Shown here in pieces: positions 17,111 through 25,542 of a DNA stretch of 64,000 nt (the stretch's first letter is position 1; each line of letters starts with the position of its first letter). Below the pieces are notes generated by a model. That model was given only the letters and a program-made list of their open reading frames with translations. It was not told the origin of the DNA and ran no database searches. The stretch is from contig NZ_JASVWB010000004.1 of the NCBI RefSeq assembly GCF_030287445.1, positions 1,054,001-1,118,000 on the forward strand, given 5' to 3'. A program made the position numbers and the translations under genes. The stretch is from Streptomyces sp. ALI-76-A (GTDB taxonomy: Bacteria; Actinomycetota; Actinomycetes; Streptomycetales; Streptomycetaceae).

Positions 17111-19065
17111 CTGCTGGCCTCCGCTTTTCCGGGCTGGCCGGGCAGCACGGGCTGGCCGGGCGGTTGCTCGGGGCCGGGCGCGGCGGCGAGGCGCGCCAAG
17201 GCGGCGCGTACCTCATCTGGATCGGTGGGGTGACCGAGGCCGGTGACCTCGCCGACATCGAGTACGGGCACCGGCACCTGTCTGACCAGCGGATGCCTCG
17301 GCCGGTGGTCCGGCTCCTCCTTGCCCAGCAGGTCCTCGGTCAGCTTTTCGCCGGGGCGCAACCCGGTGAAGACGATCTCGACATGCCGCGACGTCGCGGC
17401 GGCCATACGACGGGCGAGGTCGACGATGCGGACCTGGTCTCCCATGTCGAGGACGAGGACCTCACCGCTCTCCCCGACGGCCACCGCCTGCAGTACCAGT
17501 TGGACGGCTTCCGTGGCTGTCATGAAGTAGCGAGCAACCTGCGGGTGTGTCACGGTGACCGGGCCGCCCGCAGCGATCTGCGCGGACATCGAGCCGAGCA
17601 GCGAACCCCGGCTGCCCAGGACATTGCCGAACCTGACGGACACCCAGGTTCCGGGATACTCACCGGCCATGTGTGCGGTGAGCCGCTCGGTGATCCGCTT
17701 GGAGGTGCCCAGGACGCTCACCGGGTCGGCCGCCTTGTCGGTGGAGACGTTCACGAACGACCGCACGCCACAGGCCACAGCCGCTTGCAGCACGTTCAGC
17801 GTGCCGGTCACGTTCGTCTTCAGCGCCTCGGCCGGATACCGTTCGAGCAGCGGGAGATGTTTCACCGCCGCCGTGTGGAACACGATCTCGGGGCGGGTCT
17901 GCGCGAAGATCTCGCGGATGCGGGAGGCATCTCTGATGTCGGCGAGCACAACCTCGTCGGAATCGAGCAGCGCACGGCCGTGCAGCGCGAGCTGGATCGC
18001 GTGCAGAGCGGATTCGTCCCGGTCGAGCAACACCAGCGACGCGGGACCCAGCCGGTGCAACTGGCGGCACAGCTCCGAACCGATCGAGCCGCCAGCGCCG
18101 GTGACAAGGATGCGGCGTCCGGCGAATTGACCGGCAGCCGACGTCAGGTCCAGCCGGATCGGATCGCGGCCCAGCAGCTGAGTGATCCGCGGGTCGCGGA
18201 CGTCGTCAATCCGCGCCGGTCCGGCGACCAGTTCCTCGACGCGCGGAATCACCTTGGTGATCAGGCCGATCGACTCGGCCAGTGTGATCAGCTCGCGGAC
18301 CACCTGACCGTCCCGGCACCCGCCGGCGATCGCGATCACCATGACCGTCGCCCCGGTCTCCGCGGTGACCTCCGCGAGCCGATCCCGCCCGCCGCGCACT
18401 CGGATACCACAGATCCGCAGGCGGTGCTTGCCTGGGTCGTCATCCAGCAGGGCAACCGGGTGGTACTGCGCGCCAGGCTGACCGATCAGCCGCTGCACCA
18501 GTTGCGTTCCGGCGCTGCCCGCACCGAACACGATCACTTTGACGGCGGTCGGCGCGGGCCGTCTCGGCCTGCGCCGGACGGCCGCGACTGCGGCCCTCAC
18601 TGTGATCATGGCAAGCACGCCGAGCAGGGTGGCGAGGCCGGCCACGCCCGGCTTGTCGCCCACCAGGGGAAGCCCCGCCTGGCAGGTGCCCTCCAGAAGG
18701 AGCCCGGTCAGCCCGGCGGAGACCAGCACCGCGCTCAACTCCGCGCCGGTCGCCGCCTGATAGCGCCCGGAGTAGAGCCCGCACACGGCTCCGGCCAGTA
18801 CTACTGCTGTCGATGTGACAGCACAGAGGATCACCAGATCGCCAGGTCCGACGAGCAGAGCGGAAGCGCTGCTCGTGGTCAGGCCGGCAATCAACAGGCC
18901 GCAAGTCCAGGCGATCGCGTCGATGGCGGCTTGCACCGCCGGCCGGCGGCACCGGGCAGCAATCCCGGACCGACCACTCGGCAAAGCGCGGCTTTCCTGT
19001 GCGGTGTGAAACACCGCAGGATGAACCGCTGTCATCTTGTCGTTGCCCGCGCGTTCCTCACGCAA
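17107..19065 (-). CDS. Membrane nucleotide-sugar 4,6-dehydratase (PglF/WbpM/CapD family)
   Basis: Large 652-residue membrane-anchored SDR enzyme, expected to convert UDP-GlcNAc to the 4-keto-6-deoxy sugar. Four hydrophobic helices (~45-160) precede a first Rossmann domain (VIVFGAGSAGTQLVQRL) and a second catalytic one (ILVTGAGGSIGSELCRQ). The latter carries IVFHTAAVKHLPLLE and the family STDKAADP block, with RFGNVLGSRGS and GLRPGEKLTEDLL further on. It leads an overlapping run with the PglC-like transferase and the aminotransferase. The 226-base gap upstream (19066-19291) should hold their promoter. Confidence 0.92.
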   Translation of the reverse strand: MREERAGNDKMTAVHPAVFHTAQESRALPSGRSGIAARCRRPAVQAAIDAIAWTCGLLIAGLTTSSASALLVGPGDLVILCAVTSTAVVLAGAVCGLYSGRYQAATGAELSAVLVSAGLTGLLLEGTCQAGLPLVGDKPGVAGLATLLGVLAMITVRAAVAAVRRRPRRPAPTAVKVIVFGAGSAGTQLVQRLIGQPGAQYHPVALLDDDPGKHRLRICGIRVRGGRDRLAEVTAETGATVMVIAIAGGCRDGQVVRELITLAESIGLITKVIPRVEELVAGPARIDDVRDPRITQLLGRDPIRLDLTSAAGQFAGRRILVTGAGGSIGSELCRQLHRLGPASLVLLDRDESALHAIQLALHGRALLDSDEVVLADIRDASRIREIFAQTRPEIVFHTAAVKHLPLLERYPAEALKTNVTGTLNVLQAAVACGVRSFVNVSTDKAADPVSVLGTSKRITERLTAHMAGEYPGTWVSVRFGNVLGSRGSLLGSMSAQIAAGGPVTVTHPQVARYFMTATEAVQLVLQAVAVGESGEVLVLDMGDQVRIVDLARRMAAATSRHVEIVFTGLRPGEKLTEDLLGKEEPDHRPRHPLVRQVPVPVLDVGEVTGLGHPTDPDEVRAALARLAAAPGPEQPPGQPVLPGQPGKAEASR

Positions 19066-19291
19066 GGTGAACCCCGATCAGCAGGTCGTCATGTGCCAAA
19101 GGCCTATTCCGGCACTTTGCTGACGGTATGTCCACGGACGCCGCCGCATCCTTTTGGGTGGATTCGGAATATATCTTGTGTTCTCGAACACTTGATTTTC
19201 TGTGGGCGCGATCTCGCTGCTCGGGCGGGTGAGTCCGCTGCACTCTTCATGAGCGGGCGTGGGGCCCTTGAGGTTTACCTGAGCGGCCCTA

Positions 19292-21112
19292 CTACTTCAC
19301 GCACGGCTGGATACTCACCTTGGTGGTCTGCGGCCATGCCAACGGTTGCAAGGGCACGACGGGGGCGCGGTCCGAAGCCGGTTCCAGCAGACGAATGTCC
19401 ACTTCTCGCGTCTGACCGGGCAGGAGTTCCACCTGCGTCCCGAGTACCGGGTGACCGCGTTCCTCGGTCGACGACAACAGAAGTCGCCGCCCGTCCAGGG
19501 TCCCACTGGTGAACCGCGCACCGGAACTGGCGTACAAGGAAAGCCAGATGCTTGTGGACCCCGGGAGGTGTGAGCGCAGGGGATCGTCGGAACGGAGAGC
19601 GACGAGGGCAGGCAGGCCCGTAGCGGGAGCGGCGTTTGTCAGTTTGATTCGCACTACGCTGGAACGGGTACCGCCCTCGCAACGACCAAGTTCGTAGGTC
19701 AGCGACCGGCGCAGATAGTAGTCCATTTTGTTGCCTGCGGAATTGTTGACCACGAGATAGGCGAACGGCCCTGTTCTCTCGGGGACGTCGCCGGCCAGCT
19801 CGGCTTCTTCGAGTGCCGACTCGGTGGAGGCGTCTCTGCTCCACACGCGCAGTCGGCCGTCGTCGGCGTTCTGTCGCAGTGCGTGGAGGAGGGCCGCCGA
19901 ATCGTGGTGGCTGCCCAGCAAGGCAGTAGCTACTGACTGTGCGACCTGTACCAGGAAACGCTTTCGTGCGGTGTTGCTGTACGACGCGTAAAGGGTGCTC
20001 TCGGTGAACTCTACGGTGTTGTCCGCTGTCAGATGCTTTCCGTCCGGAAGGCGGACCGGCCCCGTGGCTTTGAGGACACGGGCGAGTCCCACAGGATCGG
20101 TCGCGATGGCCCCATCGAGACGCTGCCCCGTGTGACGCTGCCACAAGCCCGCCCAGATCTGCGCCGCATAGGGAAAATGAGCGGACAGATTGGAATTAGC
20201 CAGCCCCTGGGTGCTCTCAGCAGCTCCGTACCGGCGGTCGAACTCCGGCCCGAAGTTCGCCACGGGGGTGGTGGTACGCGGCAGCGTGTCATCCGACGCG
20301 AAGTCGTGCAAAGTGATGCGGCCACGGTCGGCGGTCAAGATGCCAAAGGTGCCTACGAGGCCACCGGTCCCCCGGGCCTCGGCATTGTTCTGAAAGGCAA
20401 GAAAGTAGGAGCGTGGCTCTGAGGCGCCCAGAAGAGGCATCAGCAGCCGCATCGTCGCCTTCGCCTCGGAGACCGAGCCGGAAAGGCGCGCCACTCGGTC
20501 GGACAGCCGCTGCCGTTCCGTGTCGAGGCGACCGACCACCGTCGAGCCGGGCAGGCCGTTCAAACTCGTCTCGATTCCGGTCAGCCGGCGGTGCACATTC
20601 CCCAGCAGGTCCGTGGCAGCCGAGAGCCGGCGGAGGTCGACGCGACCCTGGTGCACAATCTGGCCGGACGCGAGCAGCTGATGCAGTCGCACCGTCTTCG
20701 GGAGCACCCCGGTGGCCATCTCGTCGGCGGCGACACTCAGTCCCCGGGCGGAACGGAGCGGTGGGCCCATCAGGGGGAGGTACTCGGCTACGCTCCACAC
20801 CGGCGTGCCGGCCGCGCTCCGGGCGGCCGCTGTGTGTTTCCGGATGTCGCCCAGCACCTCGGCCGAAGGCTGGCGATGACGGGCCATCTCCGTTTGCAGT
20901 CGGTCGGTGGTCACCTGAGCCGCAGCGAGATTGCTCTGGACCGCGCGGACCTCCCACACCAGGAAACCGGCCGACGCGGCGGACAACAAACCGACGGCTC
21001 CGGCAACCCAAAGGAAAACCCGGTGGCGGCGCCTTGACACCAGAGCCGCGAATGCCCGCGCACCCTCCTCAGCGCCCTTCCGGCTGCGCGTCGGGTCTTT
21101 GCCTGCCTTCAT
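19292..21112 (-). CDS. DUF4012-domain membrane-anchored protein
   Basis: Molecular function unknown. The 606-residue protein has a basic N-terminus, one transmembrane segment (residues ~31-53), a coiled helical stretch to about 200, then the DUF4012 core: PRSYFLAFQNNAEARGTGGLVGTFG, LANSNLSAHFPYAAQIWAGLW and DGAIATDPVGLARVL. The bulk should be extracytoplasmic. DUF4012 proteins are commonly coded beside exopolysaccharide genes in actinobacteria, which fits here. It is separated by 226 bases from the dehydratase operon on the same strand, so it may use its own promoter. Confidence 0.85.
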   Translation of the reverse strand: MKAGKDPTRSRKGAEEGARAFAALVSRRRHRVFLWVAGAVGLLSAASAGFLVWEVRAVQSNLAAAQVTTDRLQTEMARHRQPSAEVLGDIRKHTAAARSAAGTPVWSVAEYLPLMGPPLRSARGLSVAADEMATGVLPKTVRLHQLLASGQIVHQGRVDLRRLSAATDLLGNVHRRLTGIETSLNGLPGSTVVGRLDTERQRLSDRVARLSGSVSEAKATMRLLMPLLGASEPRSYFLAFQNNAEARGTGGLVGTFGILTADRGRITLHDFASDDTLPRTTTPVANFGPEFDRRYGAAESTQGLANSNLSAHFPYAAQIWAGLWQRHTGQRLDGAIATDPVGLARVLKATGPVRLPDGKHLTADNTVEFTESTLYASYSNTARKRFLVQVAQSVATALLGSHHDSAALLHALRQNADDGRLRVWSRDASTESALEEAELAGDVPERTGPFAYLVVNNSAGNKMDYYLRRSLTYELGRCEGGTRSSVVRIKLTNAAPATGLPALVALRSDDPLRSHLPGSTSIWLSLYASSGARFTSGTLDGRRLLLSSTEERGHPVLGTQVELLPGQTREVDIRLLEPASDRAPVVPLQPLAWPQTTKVSIQPCVK

Positions 21113-21305
21113 TGCCTACCCACGAATCGAAGGGCCTACCGGAACCAAGCATTGGGAATGGATCAGTAATGTCAGTCACGGAGACGCGTTGCGAACTTCA
21201 CCGCGCCAAGTAGCGGGAAACTCGGTCCGAACGGCCTAAAGGTTGTTCCGTGAGTGAACTCTGAGCTTCCTCGGGAGCCGTTGGCCGTCGTGCGGGCCGG
21301 CTCGT

Positions 21306-22154
21306 CTATCCGGCGAGGGTGAGGTTGTGCATCCGGGCGATGCCGAGCATGGCATGGTGAACGCCGTCGCCTTCGAGACGGCAGTCTTTCCAGTCCGGCA
21401 GGTCTTCGCCCTTGCGTCGGCGCTGGGGCATGACGAGCCCGGTGCTGGGACAGCCGCCGTCGGCGATCGTGAGTGTTCTGCCAATGGCGACTTTGGCGCC
21501 TGATTCCTCCCATGCCTTGCGGTCGTTGCGGTTGCCGGGCAACGGCTGGCCCACCACGACGACCAGGCGGGTGTCGGCGTCGATGACGACCTGGTGGTGG
21601 TCGAGTTCCGGTAGTTCTAATAGCTCATCGGTGAGCCCGAGCACGGCAGTGCAAGGGCCTCCATGCAAGGTGGAAGCCTGCCGCCGTTCTGGGGCCTTGA
21701 TCCCTGTGTTCAGACCGGCTCTGCCTCGCGTTTGGCCGCTGCCGTCAGGAGCGGTCGAGTGGAGCATGACCTGCGACTTCGTGGCCCGGATCTCGACCAG
21801 CTGGCGGGGGCGGACTCGACGGGCGGGCACCGAGTAGAGGTTGCCACCGAAGGCGACCAGACAGCCTTTGCCGACCGGCCGCAGGTGTCGCTCGGCCACC
21901 AGACACGGCGTCGGCGGCAGTGGTTTGAGGGCCGCGTGGTCACGGGCCGCCCGCTCGCCGATGACCTCCCGGTGCGTCTTGTGGACCTGAGCTGCATCGG
22001 CCAGCGTGCGGTCATAGCGACTGTGCACCCGCGCAGAACCGCAACCGCAATCCGGACACGCCACCGCCAACTCGCGGGTGCAGGCCGCGATGCGGACCAC
22101 GCCGCCCGCCACCCACACTCGCCCCACCCGCACCACATCCAGGTGCGGGGACAT
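21306..22154 (-). pseudogene. Chimeric open frame built from three transposase families
   Basis: This 282-residue frame is not one gene. Residues ~1-55 look like an ISL3 transposase N-terminus with a zinc-finger-like CPDCGCGSARVHSRY. Residues ~60-125 match the C-terminal part of an IS21 IstA protein (LPPTPCLVAERHLRPVGKG, NLYSVPARRVRPRQLVEIR). Residues ~165-282 are the DDE end of an IS5-group transposase (DADTRLVVVVGQPLPGNRNDRKA, TIADGGCPSTGLV), which itself lacks a middle piece before GVHHAMLGIARMHNL. It stays open only because the joins happen to be in frame. I infer no functional protein. Confidence 0.7.
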
Positions 22155-22187
22155 GATCCGTACGAGGTCATCACACTCGCTGACAGT

Positions 22188-22280
22188 GCCGCTACCTGTG
22201 ACGGAGCGTCATCGGCGCACGGTGGCACACGCCAGCTTCACGGAGATCTTGCCAGGGCCACGTTCACGTGTACGCCGACA
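22188..22280 (+). repeat. 93-bp repeat, inverted copy at 40967-41059 (ISL3 3' end)
   Basis: From GCCGCTACCTGTGACGG to GTTCACGTGTACGCCGACA this stretch matches the reverse complement of 40967-41059 with only a few mismatches by eye. At the other site it begins at the last codons of an ISL3-type transposase (RRRYL, stop) and runs downstream, so it is probably the element's 3' end. Here no transposase C-terminus precedes it; instead an ISL3-like N-terminal fragment points the other way. Confidence 0.75.
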
Positions 22281-22289
22281 GCACCTTTG

Positions 22290-22380
22290 ACCTTGCGGTT
22301 CTTCAGCCAGGTTTCTATGCGCCTGACGCCGCTGCGACGGATGGCTGCCGGCGTCTGGTAGCCGGTCAACAGCAGACGGG
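22290..22380 (-). pseudogene. IS110-family transposase scrap
   Basis: About 25 residues on the minus strand (GYQTPAAIRRSGVRRIETWL and NRKV) resemble the mid-protein block of IS110-type transposases. It runs straight into the 93-bp ISL3 repeat and has no complete frame. Assignment is tentative because the fragment is short. Confidence 0.4.
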
Positions 22381-22470
22381 CCCTTTGTTCGTCAGGCTGA
22401 GGGCCCGCTCCAAAGCCGGGCAGATCTCCAGGAGTTGCTCTCGGGGGTTGGCGTCGATGCGGTGGATGCC

Positions 22471-22965
22471 TTACTCGGTGGCGTCGGCGACATCATCGAG
22501 GTGGTCGGCAACGAGGTTGGCGAGTTCACGCTTCTTGAGCGAGGACCACAGCAGTTCCACCGGGTTCAGCTCGGGAGCGTAGGTGGGTAATCGTTCCAGG
22601 GTGAGCCAGTCCTGTTCGGCGACCCAGGCCCGCATCGCCGGCTCCAGTGGGCGGACAGGCCGTCCCAGACCAGAACCACTCGCTCGCCGCGGTAGAACAC
22701 CTCCACCTGCTCCAGGACCTCGATGAGCCCGGCGGTGTCGTAGCTGCCGGGCTTGAGGTGGAAACACAGGCGGGCTCCGCGATCGGGGTCGGTGGAGTGG
22801 TAGCCCAATGCTCCGGCCATCGACGCGCGCTTCCAGTTCAGGCGGTGCCGCAGGAGCGGAGTCCGCCCTCGGGGCGAGTAGGTGCGGCGGATTGAGGGAG
22901 CAGGGACACGCCTGATTCGTCGAGGAAGACGATCCAGGCAAACGTGACAGCGCCAGAAGTGGACC
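22471..22965 (-). pseudogene. IS630-family transposase relic
   Basis: The C-terminal DDE half of an IS630 transposase is spread over two or three minus-strand frames: WIVFLDESGVSLLPQ, then MAGALGYHSTDPDRGARLCF with VVLVWDGLSAHWS, then MRAWVAEQDWLTLERLPTYA and NPVELLWSSLKKRELANL. An in-frame TAA follows VADATE where the family continues. Frame changes near 22650 and 22880 and the missing N-terminus show it is dead. Confidence 0.75.
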
Positions 22966-23067
22966 AGAGCCCTCAGAAACCGACACAGTCATCGGAGCCT
23001 CTCCCGGCCTCGGTCTACCTCTTCTTCGGAGGCGCGAGGGGGATGACGGTGCGGGCGCCGCGCAGAG

Positions 23068-23565
23068 TTGCGATTCAGGAACTCGCTCGTGCAGGTCCGG
23101 ATGTACTGGGACCCGCGGCTCGACGCGCGCGTCCGCGAGGCGGCCACCATCACCACCCATCCGCAGGCGGGCAACGGCGGGACAGTGCCGGGGCTGGAGC
23201 AGGGCTCGCTCAAGCCGCTCCCCGAAGCGGTCGGTGACGTGGCCGTGCTGAAGGACCTCGTCACCTTCGACGTCATGGCCCAGTACGTCGCCGACCGGAC
23301 CCAGAAGGTGCTGGGCTACCTCGCCTGCGCGGTCCTGACCGTCCTCCTGCTCATCGACAGGTCGCCGGTCGAAGCGGTCGCCTCCGGCGGGGCGGTCGCG
23401 CTGCTCTTCACCGTGGCGTTCAAGGTGGGCGCGATCCGCCTCGGGAAGATCACACAACGGCTGACGGACGCCGGGTTCCTCGCGGTACGCGACGAACAGG
23501 GCGCCCAGCGATTCCTGCGCCCGGAGCAGCAGTTGCCCGGCCCCTCGGTGCGCTGCAACCTGTGA
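23068..23565 (+). CDS. Hypothetical membrane protein, possibly 5'-truncated
   Basis: I do not recognise the family. The 165-residue frame has normal Streptomyces third-position G/C bias, a soluble N-terminal part (VREAATITTHPQAGNGGTV), two adjacent hydrophobic segments near residues 83-97 and 102-118, and a charged C-terminal tail. IS630 debris ends just upstream, so the true start may have been lost. No operon partner is visible. Confidence 0.4.
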   Translation: MRFRNSLVQVRMYWDPRLDARVREAATITTHPQAGNGGTVPGLEQGSLKPLPEAVGDVAVLKDLVTFDVMAQYVADRTQKVLGYLACAVLTVLLLIDRSPVEAVASGGAVALLFTVAFKVGAIRLGKITQRLTDAGFLAVRDEQGAQRFLRPEQQLPGPSVRCNL

Positions 23566-23639
23566 AACGAACCTCTCGCATACATTTCCGTACATTCTGC
23601 GTACGCGGACGGGCTGGGTGCTGGGCGCCGGGTCAGAGC

Positions 23640-23835
23640 TTCCCGACCAGTGTCCCGCCTGACACCGCACCTGGGGCGCGCGATGCTCGACAATCGCCTC
23701 CAGGGCGCTCGCCGCGGCAAGGATTTGCGTGTGATCAGCTCGTCGTCCACGGCGGTCTCCATGATGGCCTTGAGGAGCCGGTATGCCTCGGCCGTCATCG
23801 TCACCGTCGGCGGCAGTTGCCCGCAGGGCCGTTCC
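23640..23835 (-). pseudogene. Tyrosine integrase fragment
   Basis: A minus-strand stretch reading AYRLLKAIMETAVDDELI followed by R-K-S/N-P-C-like residues in a shifted frame matches the core-binding domain of actinomycete site-specific integrases (pattern YRLLKAIMNTAVDDGLIRRNPC). The catalytic domain is absent. It marks a former prophage or integrative element boundary beside the IS debris. Confidence 0.5.
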
Positions 23836-23902
23836 GTCGGGTGCCCCGTGCGTGGAGAGGGGGCGGGGGAGGGAACTACGCCGTCCGGGAGGTGGGTACC
23901 GC

Positions 23903-25096
23903 TCAGGAGGTGAGTAGCGAGAGGTTCACCGTGTTGGCGATGGCCTGCATGCCGGCGCTGTTGGGGTGCAGATGGTCGCCGCTGTCGTAGGCGGGGAGCA
24001 AGCGCGCCGGGTTGGCCGGGTCCCGGAGTGCCGCGTCGAAGTCGATCACCGCGTCGAAGGCGCCGCTGGTGCGGATCCAGTCGTTGACCTGGGCGCGGAT
24101 GGCGGCCTTGGCGGCGGTCTGCGAGGAGTGCGGCAGGATGGTCCCGCCGATGATCCGGACACCGGCCGTGTGTGCCTGGTCGATCATGGTCTGGTAGCCG
24201 GCGATGATCTGGTCGGCGGTGACGCTGCTGTTGTTGATGTCGTTGATGCCCTCCAGCACGATGGCGTTCTTCACGCCCGGTTGGGTCAGGACATCGTGGG
24301 AGAACCGGGTCATGGCCGCGATGCCCTGCTGCGCGCTCGGGCTGTCGGTGACCACGCGGTTGCCGCCGATGCCCGCGTTGACCACGCCGAGGCGCTGGCC
24401 GCCGGACTGGGCCTGGAGCCGCCGGGCGAGGTAGTCGGGCCAGCGCTGGTTGGCGTTGTCGGTGGCGCTGGAGCCGTCGGTGATGGAGTCGCCGATGGCA
24501 ACGACGGTTCCGTTGGCCGTGGGTGACACCACGTCGAGTCCCGCGACGTAGAACCAGCGGGCCGTGGTGGTGGTGAAGCTCGTCGCGGCCTCCACCAGCA
24601 GGTTCTGCTCCGCGACGACCGGCATCGCGATGACGTCGCTGGTCAGTTCCTGCCCGGCGGCGATGGTCGGCGTGGCCGACCGGCCGAAGGTGACGGTACG
24701 TGTGGTACCAGCGACTGCGGTGGCGCCGCTGGACTGGACGGCCACCGTGGCGGCACCGACCGAGAGGGCGGTCGTGCTGCGCAGGTTGGACAGCCGGATG
24801 CGCAGCCCCGCACACCCCGCGGTTATGGAGGCGCTCTTGACGTCCAGGCACTTGCCGCTGTTGATGTTGACCAGCGAGAAGGTGCCGTCGCCGTGGTCGA
24901 CCGCCTCGGAGTCCGACAGCACGGCGGCGTTCTTGCCGCTGTGCGCCGCCGTCAGCGCGTAGACGTGGCCGCCCTGCGGCGCGCCCGCGGCCGAGGCGTC
25001 TGCCGCCGGGACGAGGGCGAGTCCGGCGGCGGCCAGGCAGGTGGCGGATGCCGTGGCCGTGAGTCTGGCGGAGAGTCTTCGGGAGGTGTGTATGCG
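23903..25096 (-). CDS. Secreted SGNH/GDSL-type esterase with ricin-like N-terminal scrap
   Basis: Serine esterase probably acting on acylated polysaccharide outside the cell. The frame encodes a signal peptide (SRRLSARLTATASATCLAAA), a short ricin-like piece (GDGTFSLVNINSGKCLDVKS), a beta-rich module (LRIRLSNL) and the hydrolase domain. That domain has block I AIGDSITDG, block III NAGIGGNR, block IV-like LEGINDI and the Asp/His pair in GDHLHPN. No ATG, GTG or TTG lies at the head of the signal peptide. The codon in the expected place (25091-25093) reads ATA, and the first in-frame start is internal, near 24922. Export may therefore be lost, or a start codon was mutated. Confidence 0.75.
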   Translation of the reverse strand, partial: RIHTSRRLSARLTATASATCLAAAGLALVPAADASAAGAPQGGHVYALTAAHSGKNAAVLSDSEAVDHGDGTFSLVNINSGKCLDVKSASITAGCAGLRIRLSNLRSTTALSVGAATVAVQSSGATAVAGTTRTVTFGRSATPTIAAGQELTSDVIAMPVVAEQNLLVEAATSFTTTTARWFYVAGLDVVSPTANGTVVAIGDSITDGSSATDNANQRWPDYLARRLQAQSGGQRLGVVNAGIGGNRVVTDSPSAQQGIAAMTRFSHDVLTQPGVKNAIVLEGINDINNSSVTADQIIAGYQTMIDQAHTAGVRIIGGTILPHSSQTAAKAAIRAQVNDWIRTSGAFDAVIDFDAALRDPANPARLLPAYDSGDHLHPNSAGMQAIANTVNLSLLTS

Positions 25097-25216
25097 GCCC
25101 TTCTTTCTGGGTGGGGACGTGCGGCTCTCCCGCGTGGGGACGTGCGGGTCGAAGGGCTGGGGCGCTCAGGAGGTGACGCTCCGCGTGAACTGCTGGTCGA
25201 GCCGGCTTCCGCAGGT

Positions 25217-25440
25217 CTACTGGACCAGCACGGCCCCGTTGAGGGAGGCCGAGTCGGCGACCCAGGAGCCGGCGAGGTGCACGGTGGCGCCGGCCATGTC
25301 GCCGAGTGCGGGGAAGCCGTGTGCGCGGACGGCGTGAGAGCGGCGTTGATGTACGGCAGGAGTGGGGGCTTGGGTGAAACCCGTGAAGTACAGCCGGACG
25401 TTGATGGTGACGTGCTCGGAGAAATGATGGAATCAGGCAC
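25217..25440 (-). pseudogene. 3' remnant of an unidentified secreted protein
   Basis: A minus-strand frame ending at TAG (25217-25219) reads ALGDMAGATVHLAGSWVADS with ASLNGAVLVQ. A different frame further upstream gives HVTINVRLYFTGFTQA. Both look like coding sequence of an exported beta-rich protein but do not join in one frame. I could not assign a family. It lies between the esterase and the fucosidase. Confidence 0.3.
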
Positions 25441-25542
25441 ACGTTCTGGGGGGCGCGAGGTGCCCAGGCACCTCGCGCCCGCAGGGGACCGCCACCGCTG
25501 CCCCTCGCAACAGGCCGAGGAGGAGCTGGCCGGAGGGCAGGA

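Noticed and set aside
5586..19065. A polyketide or non-ribosomal peptide gene cluster
   Set aside because: No ketosynthase, acyltransferase, condensation or adenylation motif was seen; the genes fit polysaccharide synthesis.
17053..19512. An 819-codon plus-strand frame opposite the nucleotide-sugar dehydratase
   Set aside because: Antisense shadow of a well-supported SDR gene; no start context or motif.
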